This document shows positions 44,509 to 52,901 of a stretch of DNA of 64,000 bases, piece after piece. Position numbers and translations under genes: made by a program. Source of the DNA: Purpureocillium takamizusanense. Taxonomy: Eukaryota > Ascomycota > Sordariomycetes > Hypocreales > Ophiocordycipitaceae. Location: assembly GCF_022605165.1 (NCBI RefSeq), contig NC_063079.1:878001-942000 (forward strand), given 5' to 3'. The notes below the pieces were generated by a model. It was given only the letters and a program-made list of their open reading frames with translations. It was not told where the DNA came from and made no database searches. How positions within the stretch are numbered: the first letter of the stretch is position 1; every line of letters begins with the position of its first letter.

Positions 44509-46308
44509 GGTTGTTGAAACTACGCGAATGGTGGAACTCGAGCGTTTGAGACTGGTCAAGACGAGGTTCTGTCAAAGGATGGGCGGGAGATGTTGCAATA
44601 AATAGTCTCAAATCTCCCATGACGAAAGAACTGACCGAGAGCCTCGGCAGGACTACCAAGACGCGGAGCTGGGCACTTTTTACCCTTCGTCCGGAGACAT
44701 CAACGGGTACCCCTCGCACGGTATACCTCGCACGATGCCATTGGAGAATGCAGACAGACTTGGTCTGTTCAAGCCAGTGCATTCGTAACGACTACATGTT
44801 TTAAGGTTTGGAGATGCGTCCTATGTTCATCTGGTTTAGCTTTGGCATATGCATGGTGCGCACATTTGGCCAATAGCGCGAGGAGCCTACCGTTGCAGTC
44901 AGTGAAGCACACCGTCCAGCTAACCAGTCAAGCACATTGCCACAAACTGTAAATCAGTTTTGTGGTGCCAAGGTATTTAGCTGTGGATCGGATCAGCTTC
45001 TGTTAGAAGTAGAGACTAGGAGAATGTCCTTGAAGAAAACGACAGCAAGACAACTCCAGCCTTCCTATCCGTTTCTCGTCTCGCAATTGTCGCGAGAAGA
45101 CGAACCCACAGATAACGCTGGCAGGCCTGTGCATCTCGCTGTGTCTCTTCTTGCTTCGAAGATGACATTACGCAAGCTATCACTGGTCGGGTAGCACTCT
45201 CTTTGGGGTAATGGGGACTTGATGTTGCATTTCCGAATCACATATTACAACATCTTGGCCCCCGTGTCATATACCATCTTTGGGTAATTTAGAGAGAAAA
45301 GTTAAAAGATGATTTCAAAGGGCCTGTCAGTGTTCCTTCTAGGAGAAGGCGAGAAGGACGAAATCCCGACGACACGTATGTTGGAACTGCAGTCAACTCA
45401 ACACATGTATATGCCGTCATCGATCTTATATGTCACCTATGAATCTCGCTGGAGTGTCTCCCCGGTGGATGTACGAAAGGACTTGGTTGCGTATCAGCCT
45501 TACCGTAGCTTTCGAAACACAAATCGATGTGGTGGGTGAGAGGTCCGTAGAGGCCTGATGTGAGATCTCACGTGCTGTCTATGCCCAGTTCTTGTAACGA
45601 AATCGCAGTACTCTCAATTTCGGATAAACTGTTTAGGCGGGAGCCTGGAAAGATTCAGAAATTTAAAGTGGTTGTCTCTACAGAGTTACTTCAGTGCTAC
45701 TCACTTAACCAAGTTGTATCCACCTCATCACTAGCAGAGAGGTCCTTGCTTTCGCACCCCAACAACTGTCACGATATACATTGACTTTGTAAACCTTTCC
45801 AAAAACTCCCTTATACTGATGCATGCAAGCAGTAAGTACGATTCGAGATGTCTGCATCGCCAATGGGGCAGTTGTTGCCCACCTACCGACGAGCACCGTG
45901 CCTTGTCAACAATACCTCAAGCGTCTCACGCCCCTAGGGCAACTGAAGACTCGCAGAGTACGATCAAGCCATCGCATAGCGTGCGTTTGCAATGAAGTTT
46001 CGTGCCCCGAGTCAAAGTAGTCCTACCTCTGCAGAGGCAGCGATTGTCGTCGGCCTCCTTGATGCATCAGACATCATGGTGACAAAGGCGTCCATCACGG
46101 CATCGATAAGCTCACGCTTCACACATATATACCAAATCATATAAATTTGCCCCAAATATACCTCTTTGTTTTGAGGATTTGCTCCCCCCAGGCCTCAAGA
46201 AGAAAACGTGCTGTTACGGTTCAAACGACTGCACCCAACAACAAGCTGCCATCGAGACGATCCAGACATTTGATACGAGACGTCCAGAACGAGTGACAGG
46301 CCGCCGAA
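44509..46308. other. Gene-poor AT-richer stretch before the MC-type array
   Basis: No gene supported over 1.8 kb; short frames show no domain. A TATA-like CATATAAATT at 46138-46147 lies about 160 bases before the first tandem gene, the same distance as in the other copies. Confidence 0.5.
46138..46147 (+). promoter_or_regulatory. TATA box of MC-type gene 1
   Basis: CATATAAATT about 165 bases before ATG 46309. TATA boxes lie 130-165 bases upstream of every tandem copy. Confidence 0.5.
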
Positions 46309-46545
46309 ATGTGCGAACAGCGCGAAGAGTACGAGCAGTGCCCCGACTGCCACCGCAAGAGGCTGCTGCGCCGCATCCCAGAGCCATGCGTCGCCCTGCT
46401 CTCCAAGCACGGTAACAACTGGGAGCGCCATTTCGGGGAGTGCAGCACCGGCGTGCAGTTGACGCAGAGCATCGAGATGCTCGAGCAGGGCTGTCGCAAG
46501 TGCACGCCCCAGCAGACCGCGATGAAGAGGCGACGGCGCGCTTGA
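46309..46545 (+). CDS. MC-type small cysteine protein, tandem copy 1
   Basis: 78 residues, single exon. Cysteines at 2, 11, 14, 27, 45, 62 and 65. Shared features: MCE start, EQCPDC, PxPC, then W38 and H41 before GEC, and CRKC. The C-terminus ends in KRRRRA. No signal peptide or membrane segment, so an intracellular, possibly nuclear, small protein. Paired CxxC motifs at both ends suggest a small metal-binding fold. Function unknown; I recognise no named domain. Confidence 0.75.
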   Translation: MCEQREEYEQCPDCHRKRLLRRIPEPCVALLSKHGNNWERHFGECSTGVQLTQSIEMLEQGCRKCTPQQTAMKRRRRA

Positions 46546-46640
46546 GAGGGGGGTCTGCTGTCTATGTGGTGCCGCGGCGCATCATCGCACGGGGGCATGG
46601 AGGAGGAGTGAGGCACTGACAGGGGGGAATCAGGTATGGG

Positions 46641-46690
46641 ACTTGGGAGATGGCAGTTGTTTAACATGCTGCCGTTTTGGCCTATAAATT
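46641..46690 (+). promoter_or_regulatory. Conserved upstream block and TATA box of MC-type copy 2
   Basis: ACTTGGGAGATGGCAGTTGT, then TTAACA and a TATAAAT at 46683. The same block precedes copy 4, and a looser version precedes copy 5. The block lies about 150-200 bases before ATG 46839. Confidence 0.65.
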
Positions 46691-46838
46691 GACATCTTTG
46701 GAATTTGATTTATTTTTCAATCTCTGTCTGTTCCATCAACATCCGCACTGCATATTCTGTTATCAATCCCCAGCCAGCTCTTTTGCCCCCTTCTAGAGAT
46801 TGATCGATAACTCACACCCGACAAACTCCGCGCCCACA

Positions 46839-47084
46839 ATGTGCGAAGAACTCGAAAAACACGAGCAATGTCCTCAGTGCCATGAACAGTGGCGAGTTGG
46901 CATGATGGCGCCCGAGGCCTGCGACTATGTCCACGACAAGTACCGCAGCCGCTGGAAGCATAATGTTGGCAAGTGCGGTGACTTGAAGCTACGGCAGGTC
47001 GTATTCATGCTCAGCAATCCCTGTCGAAAATGCCGTGAGGACGCAGATCGCCGCCGCAGAGAGGCCGCGCGCCGCCGCCGATAG
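46839..47084 (+). CDS. MC-type small cysteine protein, tandem copy 2
   Basis: 81 residues from ATG 46839 (CACAATGTG). Cysteines at 2, 11, 14, 28, 46, 62 and 65. It aligns without gaps to copy 5: ACDYV, YRSRW, GKCGDL, QVVFML, NPCRKC. The tail is a basic helix (RRRREAARRRR). The frame is open upstream but without another ATG. Intracellular, function unknown. Confidence 0.78.
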   Translation: MCEELEKHEQCPQCHEQWRVGMMAPEACDYVHDKYRSRWKHNVGKCGDLKLRQVVFMLSNPCRKCREDADRRRREAARRRR

Positions 47085-47399
47085 GAGGTGGCATGTATAT
47101 GGATGGCTCTTGGGTGTTTGTTTGGGCCGGGGGTGTAGCATCGTGACGAGCGGTGTGTACCAGGTGGGGAGTTGAGGGGGGCTTGTGCACTGGCCCGAGA
47201 CAAAGTTGGTCTAGCAGTGATATACGTCTTCACTTTGGTAGCGTATATAATGTGATCACTGTCAACCGCGCAGCCCAAACCTTTTTCCATGATACGTCCT
47301 GCACTCGAGTTAGCCACGGTCCTGCTAGTACCGTCCACCCTGATTCTCCCGTCCAGTATCCAGTGACATTCTCCTTCAAACCGAAACAAGGCGCGTACA
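47085..47399. other. Spacer between MC-type copies 2 and 3
   Basis: 315 bases with TATATAA at 47244-47250, about 150 bases before copy 3. The upstream block of copies 2 and 4 is not recognisable here. Confidence 0.5.
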
Positions 47400-47636
47400 A
47401 TGTGTTTCATGATCCAGCTCGAAGAAGTTTGTCCTCGGCGCGAGGAGTCGACACCAGTCAGCGGGCGAGAGCCTTATCCCTGTCGTGAGATTTACGAAGA
47501 GCACGACAGCAATTGGAGGGAACACCCGTTCGACTGCGGCAGTATTACCATGAGGGACGCCTTCGAATTCCTCGCAGAGCCCTGCGAGACGTGTAGACAA
47601 GCTGAACCCGAGGACCATCGGCAGAGCGGTGAATAG
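47400..47636 (+). CDS. MC-type small cysteine protein, tandem copy 3 (one cysteine lost)
   Basis: 78 residues. Cysteines at 2, 11, 28, 46, 62 and 65. Position 14, Cys in all other copies, is Arg (CPRR instead of CPxC). W39 and H42 before DCG and PCETC are kept. The tail is acidic/polar (EPEDHRQSGE), unlike the basic tails of copies 1, 2 and 5. The lost ligand would disturb a metal site, so this copy may have a changed or lost function. Confidence 0.7.
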   Translation: MCFMIQLEEVCPRREESTPVSGREPYPCREIYEEHDSNWREHPFDCGSITMRDAFEFLAEPCETCRQAEPEDHRQSGE

Positions 47637-47954
47637 GTTGAAGGTGATGAGTCTGACTCAGTCCCATCTATTGTGGCATCCGTCGGCTAATATTGTGGTC
47701 TCGACGCGCGGCTCGCGTTAGAGGAAGGGCTGTTGCGGTGGCATCAGACAAACTTGAGATGGCGGTTGTTTAACACACCGATTCCGGTAGCTCATATAAA
47801 TCGGAGGCACTTGCCCGCGAGGAATCCTGCTTCTTTGTTGACATTCATCAAACACCACGAAGCACTACCACCATTTCCAGTCTTGAGATTCAGAGAACCA
47901 GCACGTAGTTATTCGAAAACGAAACAGTCTAGAAACGACGTAAATCAGTCCACA
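47637..47954. other. Spacer between MC-type copies 3 and 4
   Basis: 318 bases with the shared upstream block of copy 4 at 47752-47800. Its first part has GTCTGACTCAGTCCC (about 47650), also seen after copies 4 and, in part, 5. Confidence 0.5.
47752..47800 (+). promoter_or_regulatory. Conserved upstream block and TATA box of MC-type copy 4
   Basis: ACTTGAGATGGCGGTTGTTT then AACA, CCGATTCCGG and CATATAAA (TATAAA 47795-47800). Nearly identical to 46641-46666, and about 155-200 bases before ATG 47955. Confidence 0.65.
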
Positions 47955-48185
47955 ATGTGCGAAGAAGTCAAGGACTACCGGGAATGCCACCGGTGCCATA
48001 ACCTAGAGTTCATTTGCGACCTCCCAGATCGGCCTTGCGACAAGGTCATCATTGAGTATGGCGCCCGCGCCAGGGAGAACGCAGGCAAGTGTGGCCAGGT
48101 ACACCCGAAGTCGGTCATCTCGATGCCCGTGTTGCCCTGCGAGTCGTGCCTGGAGGAGATACGGCGCACAGCGGGATACGATTAA
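47955..48185 (+). CDS. MC-type small cysteine protein, tandem copy 4
   Basis: 76 residues from ATG 47955 (CACAATGTG). Cysteines at 2, 11, 14, 28, 46, 62 and 65 plus an extra one at 21, which copy 5 also has. RECHRC replaces the usual ECPxC, and the Trp at 39 is lost. The tail is short and not basic (EEIRRTAGYD). Intracellular, function unknown. Confidence 0.75.
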   Translation: MCEEVKDYRECHRCHNLEFICDLPDRPCDKVIIEYGARARENAGKCGQVHPKSVISMPVLPCESCLEEIRRTAGYD

Positions 48186-48515
48186 GGGGTCGTGAGGTCT
48201 GGTCTGACTGAGCCCCTCAACTGCCATCCGGCCGCGTTGTGGCCCGGTCAGGTAGTGTCGTGGACGTGTAGATGACACACGGCGTGGATCACAGGAAATG
48301 AATGATGCGGTGTAATTATACGAGCTGGGGGTAGCTAGCAAGTTGTTCAACAGCCGACTCCGGCTGCATATATATATATATATATAAATCGACGTCCTCA
48401 AGGGCACATCCCGAATGTTTCCTTCCTACATATCAAGCCGACATTGACCAAACATCGCTCAACGCCTCTTCCAGACTCCCCTTTAAATCCAGAAAACGAG
48501 GTAAAGCAATCCGCA
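48186..48515. other. Spacer between MC-type copies 4 and 5
   Basis: 330 bases with the related upstream block (48323-48353) and a long TATATA run ending in TATAAAT at 48383-48389. Confidence 0.5.
48323..48389 (+). promoter_or_regulatory. Related upstream block and TATA box of MC-type copy 5
   Basis: GCTGGGGGTAGCTAGCAAGT then TGTTCAACAG, CCGACTCCGG and a TA run with TATAAATCG. The words GTTGTTCAACA and CCGaCTCCGG match copy 4. Confidence 0.6.
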
Positions 48516-48749
48516 ATGTGCCGAGAAATCGAAGAGCTAGAGGAATGCCCTTTGTGCGGTGACCAGAGGCGCGTCTGCTGGCTCCCACCCAAGGCTTGCG
48601 ATGCGGTGCGCAACGAATGGCGCAGCCAATGGAGAGTACATATAGGCAACTGTGGTTATTTGGGGACATCACAGGTCGTCAACATGCGCGCCGGTCCCTG
48701 CGAACGCTGCGTTCAGAAGCAACGTGCGAAGGACAAGAAGCGCAAATAG
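48516..48749 (+). CDS. MC-type small cysteine protein, tandem copy 5
   Basis: 77 residues from ATG 48516. Cysteines at 2, 11, 14, 21, 28, 46, 62 and 65. Closest to copy 2 (ACDAV, WRSQW, GNCGYL, QVVNM, GPCERC). Strongly basic tail (KQRAKDKKRK). Intracellular, function unknown. Just downstream, 48770-48800 resembles the upstream block but no sixth gene follows. Confidence 0.77.
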   Translation: MCREIEELEECPLCGDQRRVCWLPPKACDAVRNEWRSQWRVHIGNCGYLGTSQVVNMRAGPCERCVQKQRAKDKKRK

Positions 48750-48970
48750 GTTGGAGTCATCAGACTGACTGAGCTTGGGGATATGGCTGAACGGCGACTG
48801 TGTGGCGTTACGTAGATCCATGGTGAAAGGGTTAGTGGTAGTTGCAGACATGACACAATAGCGTAAGGATTGATCACGGAGACAAGTGTAAAGCGTCGAA
48901 TCGCTTTCAAAACTGCTGCAGTATAATTGATTGCCTGGCTGGAGGTTAGGTGACCTCGCCGTTCGCTTTA
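48750..48970. other. Region after the MC-type array
   Basis: No gene. A decayed version of the array's upstream block may occur at 48773-48800 (CTTGGGGATATGGCTGAACG). Confidence 0.4.
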
Positions 48971-49186
48971 TCACACTCGTAGTTGAATAGAAATCGGCGT
49001 CTCGTGGCCACCCATCAGATGCATCACCCTCATCATGATCGAGTCCATGCCAAGTTCCTCCATCACAATGCCGCAAAAATCCGTCCAAAACGCCTCGGAG
49101 GCTTCAGCCGAGCCAATGCCGATGCCATTGCTCTCGCGAGCATCCTTGTCATGCATGGAGTGGTGCCACCAACGCCTTGCTGTCAT
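48971..49186 (-). CDS. Possible small gene or gene remnant
   Basis: A 71-codon frame with true ATG 49186 on the minus strand. It has plausible codon use and the segments SEAFWTDFCGIVMEELGMD and MMRVMHLMGGHETPIS. It lies just downstream of the 495-residue gene on the same strand. No family recognised, no signal peptide. It may be a degraded exon rather than a gene. Confidence 0.25.
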   Translation of the reverse strand: MTARRWWHHSMHDKDARESNGIGIGSAEASEAFWTDFCGIVMEELGMDSIMMRVMHLMGGHETPISIQLRV

Positions 49187-49230
49187 AAAAAGTCATGCCG
49201 TCGTTTCTGATAACCTGGTTCGTGGAAATC

Positions 49231-50718
49231 CTACACCATGACGCTGAGCGGGGATCCCTCTAGGCAACGCTTCTTCACGCCAACGTCTTCGTCTTCATCA
49301 GCGTCCGAGTCCTCTTCGAAGCTTGTGTTAAAAACCTCGGAAAGTGCATCACGCTTCCGCTTCCCGTTGCTCTGCGAATCGCGCGCATCCAGCTTGCCAT
49401 CGCCATTTGGCAACTCGTTATCCGCCTTGGTCTCCCAAGTCTCCATCTCCGTCGGGTCAAAGGGTCCGACAATGCCTTCGCCCAAGGCTGTTCCTAAGCG
49501 CTCCCGGAGGCCCAAGATCGGCCAGATGGGTACCCTCGTATATTCAATCTCAAGTCCAGGAACGCGACCAGACTCATCGCGGGGCGCCTTGAGCGGGTCA
49601 TGGAACCGTTCCAAGAACTTGGCGGTTACGTGACCGGTGTAGACGATGAAGTCGGCCTCGTCCACGTCATGAGTCAAGATGTGGAGCTTGATGTCTTCGA
49701 ACTGCGGGTGCGGCAGGGCCGTCTTGGAAGTGGGTTGGGTGGCCCACTGCGAATCCCTCCTGGATGATGGTGGCGGGGCGTTGTAGAAGTGGCGTTGAGC
49801 CATGGCGAGGAAGATGGCAACAAACTGCACGTCGTGATCGGGATCTGCGGGTACAAGAAGTCGAGATCTCGCCTGCTGGAGTCGAAAGACCGGCGCATTC
49901 CAGCTCCGTCCAGGGCCCGGAGCAATGCGGAAGAGAGTTCTCCGAACGACGGCCAACTGGTTCCGGCTGATGTAACACATCATGGGCAAGCCCGCGGGGT
50001 TGTGCTGCGCGGGGGGGGAGGGGCCGTAGGAGTCGGCGGGGCGGGTCGATGTCGTCGTGAAGGAGCTCTGAGACGACTTGACGGGGTCCAGTGGATAGTT
50101 CCACATGACCTGTGTGCGGACCGCATCGCGATAAACCCGGTCGCCGAAGAAGAGGTGGAGCTCCGGCAGGAACAGCGGCTTGCCGAAGGCGCCGGGCCAC
50201 AGGGTTGACAGGATCGTCTTGATGAAGCTCGATGTCATGACGGGGTACGGCGAGCCAGGCGTCAGGATCTCCGTTAGCGAGTTGCTCAACGAGGTGATTG
50301 TCTGCGACGGCTCCATGTGGCCCTTGGTTGGTCTGGGCGGCGACTCGGCGGTGTTGAGCGGCGAGGGAGAGTCGCAACGCGGCAGCTTGTGGAAGCGCGC
50401 CCCAAGAAGCTCGGCGTGTTTGTCCGTCCAGCAGATCGGGCGCACAAACAGCGATGCGCCTGCGTGCTCATGGAGGATGTCGTAGATGGAATCCTTGGCA
50501 GGGCGGAAGATGCGGACGGCGCGACGCCGGCGAGGCTTGCTGACGGACATTGGGGGCGGTGGGCAAATGGCGGTCGCTTCGTCCGCCCCCTCTGCGACCA
50601 AGTCTGCGTCGATGGCAGTCTCGGTCGGGAACTGCGTCGTGGAAGGCGTCTCCGCGGGCGACGGCAGGGGAGCCATGGTCGGGTGCTTTGGCGAGAGAAA
50701 CGACGCGGGGCTGACCAT
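49231..50718 (-). CDS. Unrecognised conserved-looking protein, probably nuclear
   Basis: At least 495 residues from ATG 50718; a second ATG lies 14 codons later. No named domain recognised. Basic clusters KPRRRRAVR (N-terminal) and KRKRD (C-terminal) look like nuclear import signals. The end is strongly acidic (EEDSDADEDED). The middle is globular-looking, with SSFIKTILSTLWPGAFGKPLFLPELHL (residues around 170), MMCYISRNQLAVVRRTLFRI, DVQFVAIFLAMAQRHFYN and EADFIVYTGHVTAKFLERF. The frame stays open for about 25 codons before ATG 50718 with protein-like sequence (FPLTPLLSSLFEHNPIVAHL), bounded upstream by a stop. An upstream exon joined at an AG near 50793 is therefore likely, and the true N-terminus is not resolved. 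Confidence 0.8.
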   Translation of the reverse strand: MVSPASFLSPKHPTMAPLPSPAETPSTTQFPTETAIDADLVAEGADEATAICPPPPMSVSKPRRRRAVRIFRPAKDSIYDILHEHAGASLFVRPICWTDKHAELLGARFHKLPRCDSPSPLNTAESPPRPTKGHMEPSQTITSLSNSLTEILTPGSPYPVMTSSFIKTILSTLWPGAFGKPLFLPELHLFFGDRVYRDAVRTQVMWNYPLDPVKSSQSSFTTTSTRPADSYGPSPPAQHNPAGLPMMCYISRNQLAVVRRTLFRIAPGPGRSWNAPVFRLQQARSRLLVPADPDHDVQFVAIFLAMAQRHFYNAPPPSSRRDSQWATQPTSKTALPHPQFEDIKLHILTHDVDEADFIVYTGHVTAKFLERFHDPLKAPRDESGRVPGLEIEYTRVPIWPILGLRERLGTALGEGIVGPFDPTEMETWETKADNELPNGDGKLDARDSQSNGKRKRDALSEVFNTSFEEDSDADEDEDVGVKKRCLEGSPLSVMV

Positions 50719-51875
50719 GGCGCGCAGATGTGCGACGATGGGGTTGTGCTCAAAGAGGGAGCTGAGCAGCGGCGTCAGCGGGAAGGGCGGGCTTTACAAG
50801 TAAGGGACTGACTGACTCCAGTATCAGCATTGAGAGAAGCACGACCTTCGAAAGAATTTTCTCGTCAAAGTTTGGTCTGTGCCGTGCTTGCCTGCGTGCC
50901 TGCCTGCTCGCTTGCCACGGGTCGCCCTGTGACTATGGCCGCGATGACGCGCTTGGGGCCTTTGCTGGTGGGCAGCGAACGGGCCGATGCCTGCGCTGGT
51001 GTTTACTGTATGTAGCGCGCCGCGAGCATGGGGCGCACCAAAGTTTGCACTAACGCAATAACTTAGTAGTCAGTCAGGGTGAGGCGCGCACGGCCAGGCC
51101 CACCGAGCGCGGGCGGGCGGACAAAAAAGACGGACGGAGAGGCGTTGGGAGGGCCTCGCGCGCAAGACGCAAACGGGCTTCAAAGGACGAAGGGAAAGGA
51201 TGTAAGATGGAGAATGGACGAGCGAGATCGCGGTAAGACGGACGGGAGCGCGCAAAGAAGGGGCAGGCGCGACACAAGGGCGGCAAGATTGGGCTCTTGT
51301 ACTCGGTTGCATGTTCGTGTTCCTCCCCTCCCCTCCCCCCCAAGCCGCTAACCCGACTCACTCGCAGCGCTGGTCTGGTGCCCTGTGGCCGCACAGGTCG
51401 GCGCCTGGGGGGGGCTCCAGCTGGCTTGGGGGCGGCCTTGGTGGCCTGTGCTAGCGCTTCAGTGGCATGGTGGGCAGCCCAACTCGCTGCAGCCTGGTTG
51501 GTTGGTGGCGTGTCACAAGGGCGTACGCGTTCAGAGGGTGGGTCGGCGCTCGGGAGGCGCGATCGTTGAGCGACTTCACGTGACGCCAGGCAGCCAGTGT
51601 GGAATCCGACGTTGCACGCAGGCTGCTGTGGCAAACGCGCTGTGGCCGTGCAGGCAAGGCTCATCTTGGCCCGCCACACGCCAGCTTATGCTACTAGTAA
51701 CTGCTACTGCATGCACAACGGCATAGAGGGCGCATGATTTTGTGCACGTCTGACGGCCTTGCCTGCCCCACACGTTGACGACAGCTCCTCGACCACCATC
51801 ACTGCCCCGCCGGCCACCCCGTTGTCCGCGCAAGACAGCTTCACTGAAGAGCACGCACGTCAGTCGCTGTTCAAG
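50719..51875. other. Divergent promoter region
   Basis: About 1.15 kb between the unknown nuclear-looking gene (minus) and ARPC3 (plus). It should contain both promoters and possibly a 5' exon of the former. Frames seen at 51070-51730 are low-complexity and unsupported. Confidence 0.5.
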
Positions 51876-52681
51876 ATGCCGGTACGTCAGCGCCTTCCAC
51901 GGCCCATGCGATACTCGAATGCGATTGTTACATCGCGACGTGGCATAAACCTGCGCATGCCGGCCGTCCCCGCCCCGAGGCATCTCGCAGTCAGCTAACC
52001 ACTCTTCCTCTCCCTCCGGTTTTATCAGGCCTACAACTCCGTCTTCAACGAGGACCCGAACCCTCCGCGCCTCATCGGCAACTTCCCGCTCCTCCCGCTG
52101 CGCACAAAGACCCGCGGCCCGGCCTATACGCTCCCCCTCGACCCCTCCCTGCCGCCCGCCGAGTCGCCCGACCCGGACAGCGAGAGCTACGACATCCTCG
52201 ACGAGGTGCTCTCGCTCTTCCGCGCAAACACCTTCTTCCGCAACTTTGAGATCCAGGGCCCCGCCGACCGCCTCCTCGTCTACGGCATCTGGTTCCTGAG
52301 CGACTGCCTCTCCAAGATCAAGCCCCACGCGACCGTCCGCGAGGCCCAGAAGGATGTCTTGAACCTGGCGCTCGACCTCAACTTCGCTATTCCCGGCGAC
52401 CCAGGGTTTCCGCTGAACCAGGTATGCTTTAGGGGGCGCTCCCGCCTCGCATGGGCTTGCGCAGGACTCTGTTCGATTGTGGCAAATGACTGACCCGCAT
52501 GCAGATGTACGAGGCGCCCAGAGACCGACAGGACGCCGAGCAGCTCAAACAGTACATGTCACAGGTGCGGCAAGAGCTCGCGACCCGGTTACTTGCCAGA
52601 GTGTACGCGGAAGACGAGTCTAAGCCCAGCAAGTGGTGGCTGAGCTTCACCAAGAGAAAGTTCATGGGCAAGGCGCTGTAA
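51876..52681 (+). CDS. ARPC3: Arp2/3 complex subunit 3 (p21-Arc)
   Basis: Three exons, 51876-51881 (only Met-Pro), 52029-52421 and 52505-52681, separated by introns of 147 and 83 bases; 191 residues. Recognised across its length: MP/AYNSVF start, LIGNFPLLPLRTKTRGPAY, YDILDEVLSLFRANTFFRNF, GPADRLLVYGIWFLSDCL, LDLNFAIPGDPGFPLN, VRQELATRLLARVY and KPSKWWLSFTKRKFM. This subunit sits in the seven-protein Arp2/3 complex that nucleates branched actin filaments at endocytic patches and hyphal tips. The two-residue first exon is easy to miss. It ends 220 bases from the convergent TRM6 gene. Confidence 0.97.
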
Positions 52682-52901
52682 CTTGTCCACTGCGGGGTAC
52701 GTTAGAGCAATGGATACGATCAGTCACATCATATTATCAGCCACAGACGTCTCTTTCTTGGGGGTGGCATCGACGTGTTGGAACTTGAATTAGACCTGTC
52801 TTCCCGAGAAGAATCGTCTACCCAGGGGTATCTCCTTACGATGGCTCTATACGCGTTTTCTGATGCAGCTGTATCCCAAACCTTGGTCTGTCGTGTCACG
52901 A

